DNA of 64,000 nucleotides from Effrenium voratum (GCA_963377175.1 CAUJNA010002902.1:87501-151500), one strand, 5' to 3'; shown: positions 22,546 through 33,658, counted from the stretch's first letter. Made by a program: numbers and translations. The notes: a model not told the origin generated them from the sequence alone.

Positions 22546-25500
22546 CTAGCGATAGCGGCAGGTGACGAAAGCAGCAAGCACGACCGAAAAAAAGAACCAG
22601 ACACAGGAGGCCTCAACGCTGTGTACAGTGACAACTTCTGAAACAGCCGCTCCGAGGCAGAAAAACAAGCAGTAAGCGAGGAAAATGCCCAAGGTCTGCA
22701 AGTGGTCGAATCTCCGCCAGGGTGCCGCAAAGCGGTCGCAGAGTTTCAGCACCAACTTCATGCTCACGATGAACCAAAGGCCCGTCAGCGGGATCACATA
22801 GCCAGCCACATGTGCCACAAGGCTATGCGCTGGAGCGTGCGCCATCCAACGGGCCACAGTGCCGTCAGTACCTCAGCCCATGGGGTTTGATTGCTGAGAA
22901 AAATCGACGCCTGCAAACCAACTCGGCGGATTTTCAGTGCACATCCCTGCAAAGGCTGCTGTGCTCGACCAAGAATCTTGAGCTCATCGGGCCCGTGGCC
23001 ATGAGCAAAAGATAGGGTAGTGACACTTCCATGGACGTCATGGCTAAGAGCTCCTGGCGCAAGGGGCCCCGCACGTAGTCCATAAACGCATCCTCGCTGC
23101 CGTACCATTCACGGATGGCCGTGTAGATGAACTCCTGAGGTTGAATCAAAGACCTCTTGGAAAATTGATCTCTGGAAAAAGACAAGGCCATACGGCCATA
23201 CCCTTGCACTAGGTCCCAGGTATCCTACACGTGCCATGTGCGAGTACGATCTTTCCAACGGGGCCATGAGGTTACCCTTCAGCTTTCCTCTAATTGGCGG
23301 TTTGGAGCCCGGTGGTTTGGTGGTTTTCCGGACAGGTTTCCCATTTACCCACAAGAACCAGGGACCCGTTCAAATCCGAACACCCTCAAATGCCCAGTGG
23401 CCATGGGGTTGGTTGAGTTTCAAGCAGAACCCTTCCCCCAAAAAAGTGAGGAAAACGGGGCGGGTTCCACTGGGCGACTGGGCACCAATCCCACCCACCA
23501 CTTTTTTGGGCGAGGCTACCCTGTCCTTGTCCAGCTCGTTGCGGCAAAAGGCGCTCTTCAGGTCGAAGTGCTCCAGGCCCAAAAACAACTGACGCTTCTC
23601 CTGGTGAACGAAGGGGGGGGGTCTTCCTGCCATCTTCGCTGGAAACGTGCTTTTTTTTTCCGAAAATGCACGTCCAATCCCCTTCTGGTATACATTTTCC
23701 TCATATTATTCAATATGTAAACAGCCAAAGCACACACACACACACAAAAAAAAAAAAAACGCAAACAACAATGAAGAAGGCATCAAAACGGCAACGCCTG
23801 CCCCAATCTCCTGGTTGTACTTTCGAATCATGTGGACCATGACGTACACGGGTGCTAAGCCCAGGAAGGTGGCGAGAAATAAGTTGACCCTGGAGCAAAA
23901 GCCACCAGTTGAAACATGTTTAGACCTGGGCCCGTGGAGTTTTGCATTTTGTGGGTTGTTTCTTAAACATTTTGTACCGTTGAGACGGGAGCCCAGGTTT
24001 TCGTCGTGTCTTTCTTTATGGCCTGGCGGGTTTATGTTTACGCACCTTTGTTTGAACAACCTCCTTTTGGTTTCCATTTGAAGGAAATGGCCCAGGGCAT
24101 GGTTGTTTCAAAACGGGCTCGCCCACCCTCTTGCCCAGACGGTTCTTCAAATGCATGCTTGCCCACACCATCCTCACGACGTCTTGAAATACGAAGAGCA
24201 CTTGCAGCAAAGCAGAGGCCAGGTACCCCCCAACAATCAGCACAACCACCGTGGACTCCACGAAGAGCGGGGCGAATGTGATCTTACCTCTTGGGTTCGC
24301 TTTGCGGTACGCCGCCAGTTCGAACCTCGGCAAACGTGGCACTCTGCAAACATGACGCGATTTCTTGGGCCAAGCCTTAAAATCCAACATGGGCAGGGGG
24401 AAGCCCGCAACTGCCCCCAGCAACTTGGATACAAGGTGATGGGGTTCAGTGTTCTACTCCTCCGGGCCATCCGAAAAGAGACTGCTAAGATTAAGGCCAG
24501 AGTAGTTGTGTCTGTGTGTCTGGGATTTGCCTGGGAAGCCTCTTTCTCTTTTCTCTTTCCCAGGTCCTGACTCCCTTGGCTCCGCATCAAGGCTAGTCCT
24601 TGCAGGCTGGGAAAGGCTGATAACAAGCAACGGCCGAACCCTGAGCATCACTGTAACGTCCGGCTGCATCCCCAAGATCATTGCAGCTTTTGTGCCAACT
24701 GGGGAGCTACAGGCCCGGGCCTGGAATGTTTGGATGCAGAAACCTCTGGTGGACTCAGAACCCCGCACTATGAACACCAGTCTAATCGGAAACCCTGACA
24801 AGAGAGTGCAAAACGTTCGCAAGGTCTGGCTCAGAAGCACGCACCAAAGTCTAGTCAAGTACGGCGGGCTCCACAGCACCCGAAGCTCCTTCAAGGATGC
24901 GTGACAGTGGCTGCATGGGAGGGAGGTTTTGGAGGGGGCGGACCATGTCAGAACTGGTTTGCAAGGCTATGAGAAGGAAAGCAAGACAAAGAAGCAAGCA
25001 CTGAGCAAGGCCCAGAAATCGAGCTACGAAAGGCAACTTAGTGCAAGCTACGTCATGCTGAGCAAACTGGCAGCATCATTTGCTCAAGCGGCTGAGAAGT
25101 GCTCCCAAAACAGCAAAGGCAAAGCGTGTTTGGCACAGAATCAGGAACACACATGACACCCCAGGTAAGAAAAGCTTCCAAGAGCCGATGGTCCCGAACC
25201 AAACTGAAGTCACCAGAATTTACGGACCTTCCAAACTCCCCTGCTGCAACCTCTCCCCATAGTGAGAATATTCTCCTGGGAGCGAGTCCCACTCGGTTCG
25301 ACTCTTGGGAACGTTAAGTTGGGATCCTCTTCCTGAATTGGCGTTCCAGCGCTGGAGGGGTCATGATCTGTACCCAACTTTGGCCAAGGTCCTTGGACAA
25401 CTTGAGAAAGCCGCCCAGTCCGTAAATCCCGCGCTTCATCAAGTCGGGGTCGACTTGGTGGATGCACGCCACATCCAAGAAGCACATGGTGCGCTGGCCA

Positions 25501-25791
25501 GGGATGTACGGGACCATCAGCATGCCCAGAATCAAAGCCAGTGCGCCACTCATCAGGAGCCAGGGGAACCAGGGGCATTCCCCCTCAAAGTCCAGGCTGG
25601 CCTGCTCTGTAATGAAGGGCATGGGCAAGAGCTCATTTTTGACCATCACCGGAAGAACTGCCATCATCAGCAACCAGATCACCAGCATAGGTCGCCATCC
25701 AAGTTGTAACATCAGCGACAACACTTTCCAGCGTCCAGGTGTCAACCAGGTATGCGACAGGAACACGTCAAGGCACTCGGCTGGCTGAGAC
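22546..25791 (-). CDS. multi-pass membrane protein with a TIR-like domain split by helices (7 exons)
   Basis: Exons, 5' to 3': 25791-25392, 24888-24839, 24325-24178, 23889-23811, 23600-23520, 23134 to about 22990, and 22829-22546 (stop). Exon 1 has CLDVFLSHTW (like the TIR start), two hydrophobic helices, then FLDVACIHQ and GLGGFLKLSK. Exon 2 gives ELRVLWSPPYLTRLWCV and exon 3 FELAAYRKANP, matching the TIR pattern S-x-WC-x-x-EL, where the Glu is the catalytic residue in NAD-cleaving TIRs. Exons 3-4 add about three more helices. Exons 5-6 carry FDLKSAFC and REWYGSEDAFMDYVRGPL, and exon 7 three further helices. Joins 1-2 (GA donor, AAG|GA), 2-3 (GC donor) and 5-6 (GT) keep phase. 4-5 keeps phase with a GA donor. 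The 3-4 and 6-7 joins are unresolved. The N-terminus lies upstream. I recall similar proteins as an expanded, uncharacterised Symbiodiniaceae family. NADase activity is inference. Confidence 0.8.
23263..23390 (+). repeat. repeat family F, divergent copy inside an intron
   Basis: GGTTACCCTTCAGCTTTCCT and TAATTGGCGGTTTGG match 46850-46885, and CGTTCAAATCCG near 23368 corresponds to the T-arm/B-box of other copies. It lies in the intron between exons 5 and 6 of the TIR-like gene. Confidence 0.6.
23728..23760. repeat. (CA)n followed by poly-A
   Basis: Alternating CACACA and then 13 A residues, in the intron after exon 4 of the TIR-like gene. Confidence 0.9.
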
Positions 25792-25899
25792 CTAGCATGA
25801 AACCATAGGTATTGGAAAAACCAGGGGCTACCCCCACAGGAAGGCCTCAGAATTTTGAGGATCTTTTGGCGGGAGGACCCTCTCATGCGTCAAGGGGGC

Positions 25900-26680
25900 C
25901 TTGGATAATGAGGATTGTCCTACAGTGCTACTGCGTGCGCGAAACGCAAGAATTGACTGGAGCAAATGCCTCCATCCAACCACACTTTCGCAAAACGTGT
26001 GGGCCCACCTCAACCCATTACTCATTCTTCCCCTCATGTGGCAACGGGAAAACTGGAATGGGTCTGGGTCATGAAAATTGGGGGTGCCTCTTAGTCTTGC
26101 CTTCAGCACGGGATTGCTCCATTCCTTTTCAGCGGATGCTGATGCAACAAACGGTTGGCTTTTGTGATTCTCACTCCCAAAAAAGAAGCATGAAAATCCC
26201 TCGGCCCTCAGGCCCTGCGGGATCAAGGCTTTGCTTTCGGCTGGAAACTCCGCGAGTTTGCAAAATAACATTCCAAAATGACACACACACACATTCGCAA
26301 TCAAACCTTCACACTTGGCTTTGCAATGCTCAAATCAAATGATACCCGATTTCCTTTTGCCAGTGACCTTGCCCATGAAATCTGGTGACACGAGTGTTGA
26401 TACTTATTGAAATGCCCGAGCCTGATCTTTCTCTCCGAGAGGCTCATGCAAACAAGGGCACCAGCAACCAGAAACATGTTCCCAGTGACCCAACCTCCCG
26501 GAAATGCTAACCGTTTTGACACCTAACCACCATCGGGGGAAACCCATGCATTACCATCCTTGTGCTTGCGAAGGCGACGTTGCCTGGAAAGTGAGGATGG
26601 TTTGACCAAAGCAAAGACAACCATTGGATAATCACACTTTCTGAGAAAGCCTTTCTATGATACTGAAAAAGGGCCATCTG
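25900..26680. other. no supported gene; upstream intron region
   Basis: Minus- and plus-strand frames of 70-170 codons occur but none has splice support. 5' exons of the TIR-like gene may lie here or farther upstream. Confidence 0.35.
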
Positions 26681-26784
26681 CATGACTACGGTTCAAGCGA
26701 ATTCCCGTGGTATCGCAAACAGTGGCACCGGAAAATCAAACAAACAACACCCTCGAACATGCCCCTGCGAACAAGCACAAACAC

Positions 26785-26942
26785 ACAGAACCACAGGCGA
26801 CCACCGCTTTGAAGACAGGGCTTTCCGGCCTCTCCCACAGCCCGGCGCGCTGCTTCTCGGGCATATCCAGGGGTGACCTGCGCCAGAGACGCCCGGCGCC
26901 CCGCAAAGTGCTGTGCAATGGCAGGCCGCGCACCAGCTGCAC
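26785..26942 (-). CDS. candidate exon, possibly 5' part of the TIR-like gene
   Basis: After GGCTGTGGATGTGCAG the minus frame reads LVRGLPLHSTLRGAGRLW then SPLDMPEKQRAGLWERPESP and meets GT or GC at CAAAGCG|GTGG. A second minus frame (AQHFAGRRASLAQVTPG) is also open. Strand and position suit an upstream exon of the gene at 22546-25791, but no family match is claimed. Confidence 0.4.
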
Positions 26943-27099
26943 ATCCACAGCCAAAGGGCAAAGCCTGCGTCAAGGGAAGTCATGAGGGCCCCCCTCTTGT
27001 ACATTGGTACCACTTTACACTATATGTCACCTTCCTGATAGAAACAAGGGAGACCCCGCCAAATGTGGCTTCCCTTTTGTTTTGGTATGTTTTGTTTTC

Positions 27100-27546
27100 C
27101 TAGGCTTCTAAACACTGGGGAGGTGGAAATTGGCTAAGGGAACTAAAAGAACTCAATATCAGTATAAACGGGCGACCCCTCAAAGTGTGGTCCCCATGTT
27201 GTTTTCCCTTCTGCCAAGCTGACCTGGGTACACGGGTGGCACCACCCAGTGTTTCGACTGGCTGTTCCCCCCAGCAATACAGCCTGTGTTCAAAACGGTC
27301 AGTTGTTTTTGGGTGTGCCACACCATGGCTCATTTCAAGCCACTATTTTTTCATGTTTGTTGCCCACAACCCCCCTCCGCCCCAGATCATTGTGTAAGAT
27401 CAGGCACATCGCACATGTGTCAGGGCGATCCACGTTTTGGGCAGATGTTGCCTTGGTCCGAAGCAACCACGATCACAGGCCATGTGCAGAGCAGGCGCTC
27501 ATGGCATGCTGCAGCCTTTCCATATGTTATACTTGCTCCACTAGTT
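27100..27546. other. no supported gene
   Basis: Intron-like; nothing recognised. Confidence 0.4.
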
Positions 27547-27662
27547 AAAGGGGCAAAGTACTTGGTACTTGGTACTGGTTATAGCACACTCAGGAGACTC
27601 ATACCATGGTAAGCGGGTTGTAACAATGGTTGTTACCCACTTTGCAAGTACCCTGCCCCTTT
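27547..27662. repeat. repeat family D, copy 2 (116 bp)
   Basis: Ends AAAGGGGCAAAGTACTTG and CAAGTACCCTGCCCCTTT are inverted repeats matching at 16 of 18 positions. It is flanked by TA on the right and TTA on the left. The interior has CCATGGT and GTTGTAACAATGG palindromic pieces. Same ends as 60719-60844. Confidence 0.8.
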
Positions 27663-28144
27663 AGGTAGCCTTTGTTCCTTGCCGGCGCTTTGCTGACTTT
27701 GGATTGCATGGCTCGTGCTGGGCTATCGAATTTTGGGAATCCGCGCTATGTCGCTATGTGTCTGCCACTGGCACTGAGCCATTGGCTCGGGTTCAAGTTC
27801 CTAATCTGGCAAACCAAAAACAAAGGCATCACTACAGCGACAATTTTGAAACTCGGAAAAATATTAGCTGCGTTCAATGCAGCTCTTGAGCCCGGAGAAA
27901 AGCCTCGAGTTGCTCGCCCGTGCTTGTCGTTCTGCTTGAACTTGTGACCCTGCCCTGCCATGCTGTCTTGTTATGCAACAGTGCCGATGCTTGAGATGTT
28001 ACCTATGCTCAAACTAGTCAGAGTTTGCAGTGCGCCAGTGCTGGGCATTGAATTTCGCGCCATGTCACACTGCTAGGGTGTTCAACCACTTGATGTTTTG
28101 CCCACTTTCGGGTCCTGAGGGGTGTGCCGCGTGATTGTTTTCAC

Positions 28145-28310
28145 CTGGCCTGGGCTCCGGCTCTGTCAGCTTCACATCCTGGCCCCGGACCTTCTCCAGG
28201 ACTTCTGCTTGAAGCGACTGGACCTTCTCCGATTTGAAGGCCGACACAGGCTCAACCACTTCCACTGGGATGGCCTCCTCCTCCTGACAGCAGCTCCCAG
28301 TCTGCCCCAT
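28145..28310 (-). CDS. first exon, predicted N-acylated protein
   Basis: ATG at 28310-28308 lies in a near-ideal context (GCCGCCATGG). It starts MGQTGSCCQEEEAIPVEV: Gly-2 suits N-myristoylation and Cys-7/Cys-8 palmitoylation. The remainder is Glu/Val/Lys-rich and ends EPEPRP at a GT donor (GCCAG|GTGAAA), phase 1. It could be the start of the gene continuing into 26942-26785 and the TIR-like gene, or a separate membrane-tethered protein. The phase-1 end does not join directly to the phase-0 exon at 26942, so another exon would be needed. Confidence 0.55.
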
Positions 28311-28449
28311 GGCGGCTGCAACGCCCGTCACCGCAACTCCTTTGGGTCCCTAGCGAGTTAATCACAGGAACAACTGGAACCAACTCTGTCGATGTCCGCC
28401 CCTTGGATTTGCTAGGCGTGCGGAGCGGCCTCAAGCCAGCTGTGTAAAC

Positions 28450-28775
28450 ACAATCTTTATACAGCTGTGTACATGTGCAACTGTGTAAATGTACATGTAT
28501 GTCAATAAACTTGGCTGTTGCAGAATCAGAGACCCCCGAATGTGTGTATGTGTGCTGTTGCACCGTTTGAATGGTCCTTATATCGAACCTCAACGACACA
28601 ACCATGTTCAAATATTATGAACATCTGATGACCCACGTATATTCAACAACTGTACACGCTGATAACATCTGCGCTCTTGCCACAGAAGTGACGCTTAAAC
28701 TCTCGCAACAAGACGTGGGATGTCGTGATGGCAGCCTGATTGTGCTTGAGCCACCGACGTAACGATCCAAAGCGG

Positions 28776-28779
<4 letters not shown>
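28450..28779. other. no supported gene
   Basis: Contains repeated GTGTA(A/C)A and GTACATGT motifs (28441-28500). Probably upstream flank of the exon at 28310. Confidence 0.4.

Positions 28780-28820
<41 letters not shown>
28780..28820. repeat. (AATC)n microsatellite
   Basis: About ten tandem AATC units, then one CGATC variant. Confidence 0.95.
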
Positions 28821-28822
<2 letters not shown>

Positions 28823-29337
28823 ATCAATGCACACGACAGCCATCCCGAATAGCATTCATCTGGCGAGAAGGTATGGCTTTGACAACAAAGGCAAACCTCG
28901 GGTTGGAAAGCAAAATCGCTCACATACCTTGCCGGACTGTCCTAAACCACGCGGATTGTCCATAAAACGGCGAACCCGAAGAATCCACTTTCATAGCATT
29001 GAGAGCAGGTTCTGTTCCACTTGCGCTGGGCGCCCCGGCCAAGGCAGTACCGTCTATTCCTCCGGCGGTTTGGATGGCCGTATGATTGCATGTCCTCTTG
29101 GGCCCAACCACCACTAAATCGAGAACTCCACGGTGGAAAGCAATAGATCTGCACAGGTAAAATTATGACTTACACCGCACACAGCCCTCACGCGGGCCGT
29201 GTGCGACACAGCCTGTTGCTTCCTTGTTCCCCAAGCTGCAAAATTAGCCGTGCACTGCTCGGTAGCCAAATCACAGAGGGCAAATCCACTTCACTCTGCC
29301 GGTCCTGAGTCGCTCGGCAGACTTCTGCCAGCCTCAG

Positions 29338-29407
29338 CGCTTGACATCGAGGCGAGGCGCTTTCCTTCTGATGCCAAAGCCGTGGCGCACTTTTGGCGAA
29401 AGACATG
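29338..29407 (+). CDS. candidate exon, unknown protein
   Basis: Follows GACTTCTGCCAGCCTCAG and ends at ACATG|GTCGAC. The frame with two leading bases reads LDIEARRFPSDAKAVAHFW then RKT. Two alternative plus frames are open over this short span, so confidence is moderate to low. No partner exon identified nearby. Confidence 0.35.
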
Positions 29408-29419
29408 GTCGACTGGGAT

Positions 29420-30490
29420 ACTTCAGAAGTGAAACGGAATTTGCTGACAAAGTGTTCGGTCTGGTAGAAGCGGTTGTACACCATGGCGTGCTACAGAAGA
29501 CTTCAAACTCGGATGCACGTGTAACTTGTCGACATTGGAAACAGGTATACATGGAAACTGATTCAGACCTGGAGATGCTGGCGTTCTGAAGTCCTCCATG
29601 GGCAAACACTTGATTTTTGGAGAACCCCCCCCTGAACACAGAAGCGACACACGTCGCCACCACGGAAGATCTGCGGATTTAGTTGCTCACATGTCATGCA
29701 GCATTGGAGCTGCAGGTGGCTGGGCCCACTCTTGTCCCCTGGACTGCAACTATGGGCTGACCACAACCTTGGCAATCGCTAAACCTCACAACCTTGTTTT
29801 ACCCCCAATCGGTATTCATTCTGTCCGAGTCAAGACGTCCTCCACACCGGCTCGACTGGGGCCCGAACGGAGAGCGCTCCAACCATGGCTGACCCTGAAG
29901 AAAGGAGCGTGAAAAAGGGTATCCTCAATAAAAACACGCACACCCTTGTCTTGACATCCCCCTTTGCTGGGGGAGGGGGATGGGGGGTGGGTTCCCCAAA
30001 TCCATTTTTCTTCTCCGGAAAGGGACATTGAAACCATTGATGGAATGACCGGGGGCCACCCGGACGTTCAAAACAAGTTGAACCACTCCAAATCAAATGC
30101 TGTCGTCCAGTTCCACCGGTGAAGTGCAAAAAAAAAGATGTGCCATGCACAGCGGAATGTCTCACCTTGTGAAAGATCAAATTGCTCAACGCAGCTCGCA
30201 GTTTCTCATCCAAACGCTCAATCGTCACTGGTGCCCGAGTGGCTGGCATGCCTCTTTCTAACCTTCGCCCATTTTAAGTCTGTGGGAGGGTAGCTGGGCT
30301 TTGATTGTGGCTCATTTGCTTGGGGGGACTGTGGCGGCATGTCAGCCTCACGGAATCTGCCATGTTTTCTGCATTGTTCCAATGCGGTGCGAAGTCAGTA
30401 ATCCGTAGAGGGACGCGATTACAACAAGGGATTGCTGTTGTTGAACATCTCTGTTTGTTCCTTCTTCCCACGAAAATGTGGCTTTTTTTG
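29420..30490. other. no supported gene
   Basis: Several 70-140 codon frames on both strands without splice signals. G-rich run near 29970-29995. Confidence 0.4.
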
Positions 30491-30517
30491 CGGGTACCCT
30501 TTGGTGGGGTTGGCTTT

Positions 30518-30655
30518 ACAGGGACACCAAAAGGAAGCTTCCCCCTAGTTGGTGGTTTGGATTGGGGCTTGGGTAATCGGTGGTTTCCCATTTTGCCTCT
30601 ACAAAAGCCTGGACTTCGAATCCAGCCCGCCAATCCCAACCACCACAGGGACACC
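30518..30655 (+). repeat. repeat family F, copy with 11-bp flanking direct repeats
   Basis: ACAGGGACACC occurs at 30518-30528 and 30645-30655. Between them GGTGGTTTGGATTGG (from about 30552) pairs with CCAATCCCAACCACC (to 30644). A hairpin CTGGACTTCGAATCCAG (30609-30625) has T-arm form. GGATTGG...CCAATCC could form an acceptor-like stem, but four extra bases separate it from the T arm. Looks like a tRNA-like or SINE-like insertion with a target duplication. Confidence 0.6.
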
Positions 30656-30759
30656 TGAGAAACTGGGCTGTCCTCAAATCCCTTGCTAGAAGTCGAACTC
30701 TTTGCTGGCTAAATGGAAACTCAGCCACTCAACCAACTAAACACCTACAAGCTGAAGGA

Positions 30760-31002
30760 ACGTGCTTTTCTGGAAAGAAGACATCGGACGCGCGCCGCAT
30801 TCTTCCGGAGCCCCGAAACAAACTTCGCCGACCCCACCGACCGACGTGTCATGTGTCGCTGGAGGCTCCGGCGGATGGAGCGGAGCTCCGCGGCGATGGC
30901 CTCGTGCACCCGGGAGTCCAGGCAATGGCCCTGAAGAGCGTTGTTGCGAGCTTTTTGCGCTTCTCGCCGTTTTGGGGGTCGGGGGCGTTCGGGGCTGAAA
31001 TC
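30760..31002 (-). CDS. candidate exon, basic helical protein
   Basis: After a good acceptor (CCCCTGGCAAG) the frame reads DFSPERPRPPKRREAQKARN, then GHCLDSRVHEAIAAELRSI and RRSLQRHMTRRSVGSAKFV. It is arginine-rich with probable amphipathic helices. The frame stays open to 30745, where a donor was not pinned down. Alternative frames are less protein-like. Could be a nucleic-acid-binding or coiled region; no family recognised. Confidence 0.5.
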
Positions 31003-31429
31003 CTTGCCAGGGGCTGTGGAGTACCAAAAAGCAAAAAACATGGAACTCAGGTTGATTTCCTTGTAACAACGTCTTTTTCGAGGTTTGCGTGGGGGGGGGG
31101 GGACAAACAATGGACGTCCTCTTTCAAGGTTCTTGGTGTAAATCTTAACGGGGGGTCCTTATTGAGATAGGGATTTATGTCCACCTTGAGGTGGGACCAA
31201 CCACTTTTGAAGGCAGAGCGTCATCTAGAAAGCCAGCCAACCTTGATGGCCGCCCCCAAATTTCTTTGTGCCATAGGGGGTCAGGAAAGCGTGTCGTTTG
31301 CTTGTGACAATTCATTCCGTGGGCCATTTAGCACCCAGTCGTCATTCCCATTGAGGCTGACATGATGAATGAGTGATTCTTCTAATGCTCAGCCGCCCAT
31401 CAATGGTCTGGCAAACTGAAAGGGTACCC

Positions 31430-31564
31430 TCAACAACACATCCACGCAAGGTTACGACCGGATCGACTGTCCCAAACCCGTCCTTGAGGACGTCCCAGTC
31501 GCCACCGTTGTGGAAGGTTTCCATGAGGCGGCTGTGCAAAGGGGTGACCATGTTCCAGTATCGC
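31430..31564 (-). CDS. candidate exon, unknown protein
   Basis: After CGTCGGCTCCCGAG|G the minus frame reads RYWNMVTPLHSRLMETFHNG then GDWDVLKDGFGTVDPVV. The plus strand is also open (PVLEDVPVATVVEGFHEAAV), so strand choice relies on the acceptor and on the minus-strand neighbour at 30760-31002. Function unknown. Confidence 0.35.
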   Translation of the reverse strand, partial: AILEHGHPFAQPPHGNLPQRWRLGRPQGRVWDSRSGRNLAWMCC

Positions 31565-32060
31565 CTCGGGAGCCGACGCCCTTTCCAATTGTTATGTGAG
31601 TCATGGCAGGCCGACAGCGGCCGACAAACAAAGATGAAGGGCTGGTGAATCGACTACGCCAGGGCCCAGGAAATCTTACACAGCTGATGGCGAGTTGAAA
31701 TGAACATGCAGGGGATGGAAGGAACCAGTGACTCAGAACATTGGGAGCACCGTGTCACCATGGGCACTAGAGGAAAAGGAACGCCTTACTTGCCATGAGG
31801 ACGGATTGCTCCCCCGCCAAAAAAAAAGACATGCATGGATTGCTTGGTGTCCCCGTGAAATCCCTCAACATTGTCCCGCTGTAAGACTCCTTATCCCTGT
31901 GTTTCGTGTTGCTTTCCATAGATTCATGGACGTTCCGCCCAAGAAAACGCGCGGTTTCATTTCTGGCTTCCCCTTGCAAACCTTCCAGCAGCTGCCCTTT
32001 TCACTTCTTAACGCCCTTTCAACTTGTGGCTCTTTGCGGCCTCGTGGGCCTTCCCCCAAG

Positions 32061-32187
32061 CCGAGGACACCGACGCTGCAGCGAGTCCCCGAGGCGTCGG
32101 CTCCCAGGCGAAGCGCAAGGCCTGGAGCTCTGTGAAGAGCGGTCCTAGCGAGCGAGCCCAGCCTTACCCGCGGGGTGGGGGAGTCCG
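32061..32187 (+). CDS. candidate exon, unknown protein
   Basis: Acceptor-like GCCTTCCCCCAAG precedes, and a GT donor (GAGTCCG|GTAAAAG) ends it. The frame reads EDTDAAASPRGVGSQAKRK then AWSSVKSGPSERAQPYP. It has no start codon of its own, as expected of an internal exon. Low-complexity Ser/Ala/Gly content suggests a linker region. Ends in phase 2. Confidence 0.5.
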
Positions 32188-32475
32188 GTAAAAGGTGGGG
32201 TGGGGTGGGATGGGGGGAATTATTCTTTAACTGCAGCTCTTCCCTTGGGAACAGAAAAAAAGAGGCTGGCTGGTTTTGTTGATCGCCTGTTAAAAGGACA
32301 TCAAAAGGAACCCCCACCCAAGGCCTCTTGACAGTCCCACCAACAAATGTTTGCTGTCTTTTCTTGCTTGGTTGGCACCTTTGACTTGCTTGCCCATGGA
32401 AAAGGACCAGGGCGACACCCGTCGGACTGTCGCCTGTGGCCTGACCTTCGGCTCTCCTGCGCTGTGCCCTGCAAG

Positions 32476-32549
32476 GAGGCTAGAGTCTGGAGGCCTCAGC
32501 TCAAAGGATTCCGCGTGCCAGCCGAATGCGGCGAGATTTTTTTTTCTCG
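32476..32549 (+). CDS. candidate exon, unknown protein
   Basis: Preceded by CTCTCCTGCGCTGTGCCCTGCAAG and ended by a GT donor (TTCTCG|GTAGGTGAG). The frame reads EARVWRPQLKGFRVPAECGE then IFFS. Good splice signals on both sides. It starts in phase 0 while 32187 ends in phase 2, so the two are not directly joined unless an exon is missing. Confidence 0.5.
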
Positions 32550-32599
32550 GTAGGTGAGCAGAGTGGTGGTGTCCCTCACCCAATCGGCTTTGGATTCTG

Positions 32600-33629
32600 A
32601 ACAAGCGATTTGGACGTCACACGTGGTGGGCCTTCTGGGTGGGAGTCGTTTAAACCAGCTGAGAAGCGTTCGCTTAACAAAGGGCCAGGACAATGGGGCT
32701 TTGAAGTCTGAGTGTTGTATCGAGGTACTAAAAGGCAAAAACGCGTCGGCCAGATCCCAGCCAAGCACTTTGTGCAAGCCTGTGCAGTCGAAATGGATGA
32801 AGATTGCAAGAGAGCAGTTGTACGCGCAAAAAAATGGTCCGCCCCAAATCTCGCCCAACCACTTTGTGCGAGCCTGCGCAGTCGAAATGCATTTCAAGAT
32901 TTAATCAAATCATGGCGAGCACGGCCCTTTACCCTTAACATAAGAACCCTTATTTCCCAAAAACACATTAACAACCCCCGTTTCTTTCGTTTGAGAAACT
33001 TGGGAGGAGCGTGGCATTTGAAAGTCGGGGGCCGAGTTTTCCAGCTGTGGCCCTGGCATCGTCTCCACGAGAACTTGCAATGCAGTGAGACCTGGGCCGT
33101 TTAGGCGGGAGGCGCAACACCCAACACATTCTGCGAGGACAACGAGGCATGCGAGCAAACGTCCTGGTTATTCCACTCCCTTTTGGCTGTTACTATTTGA
33201 GTCATAATCAAAACCCGGTATTTGAATGGTCTGCCCAGAACCATGTAAAGAATTAAGAAGGCGGCCATAGCTATTTATGGTTGGGATTGTCCCTTACTAA
33301 CCTTCATCTACCCGGGTTTTGATTATGGCTCATTTGGCGCCCAGTGTGCGCTCCCACACCATCAAAACAGCACTTTGCGGTGGGCCCGGCGGCAAAGCCC
33401 ATCCCAAAACTCGGCAAAGCCATGCAAAGCCCATCCCGAAAACTCCAAGGACCATGAGACATGGGAGAGAATGCAAGAATCTGCAAGATATGCTTGTGGC
33501 AACTTGAAGGCAAGGGTGAAACGGGCACGAACACGCAATCATACACCACCCCGGGGAAAGGGGCGAGATACCAATTGACACATACTAAAATTGAATGCTA
33601 CCATCTTGCTTGCCAAGACCATGCCAAAA
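32600..33629. other. no well-supported gene
   Basis: One short plus frame (LWPWHRLHENLQC, 33043-33082) sits between TTTTCCAG and a GTGAGACC donor, but the minus strand is equally open; left as an observation. Confidence 0.4.
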
Positions 33630-33658
33630 GCACACGCACACACACACACACACACACA
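33630..33658. repeat. (CA)n microsatellite
   Basis: About 14 CA units. Confidence 0.95.

Noticed and set aside
30552..30636. Functional tRNA from the GGATTGG...CCAATCC stem
   Set aside because: Four extra bases between T arm and acceptor and no credible anticodon arm; treated as a repeat.
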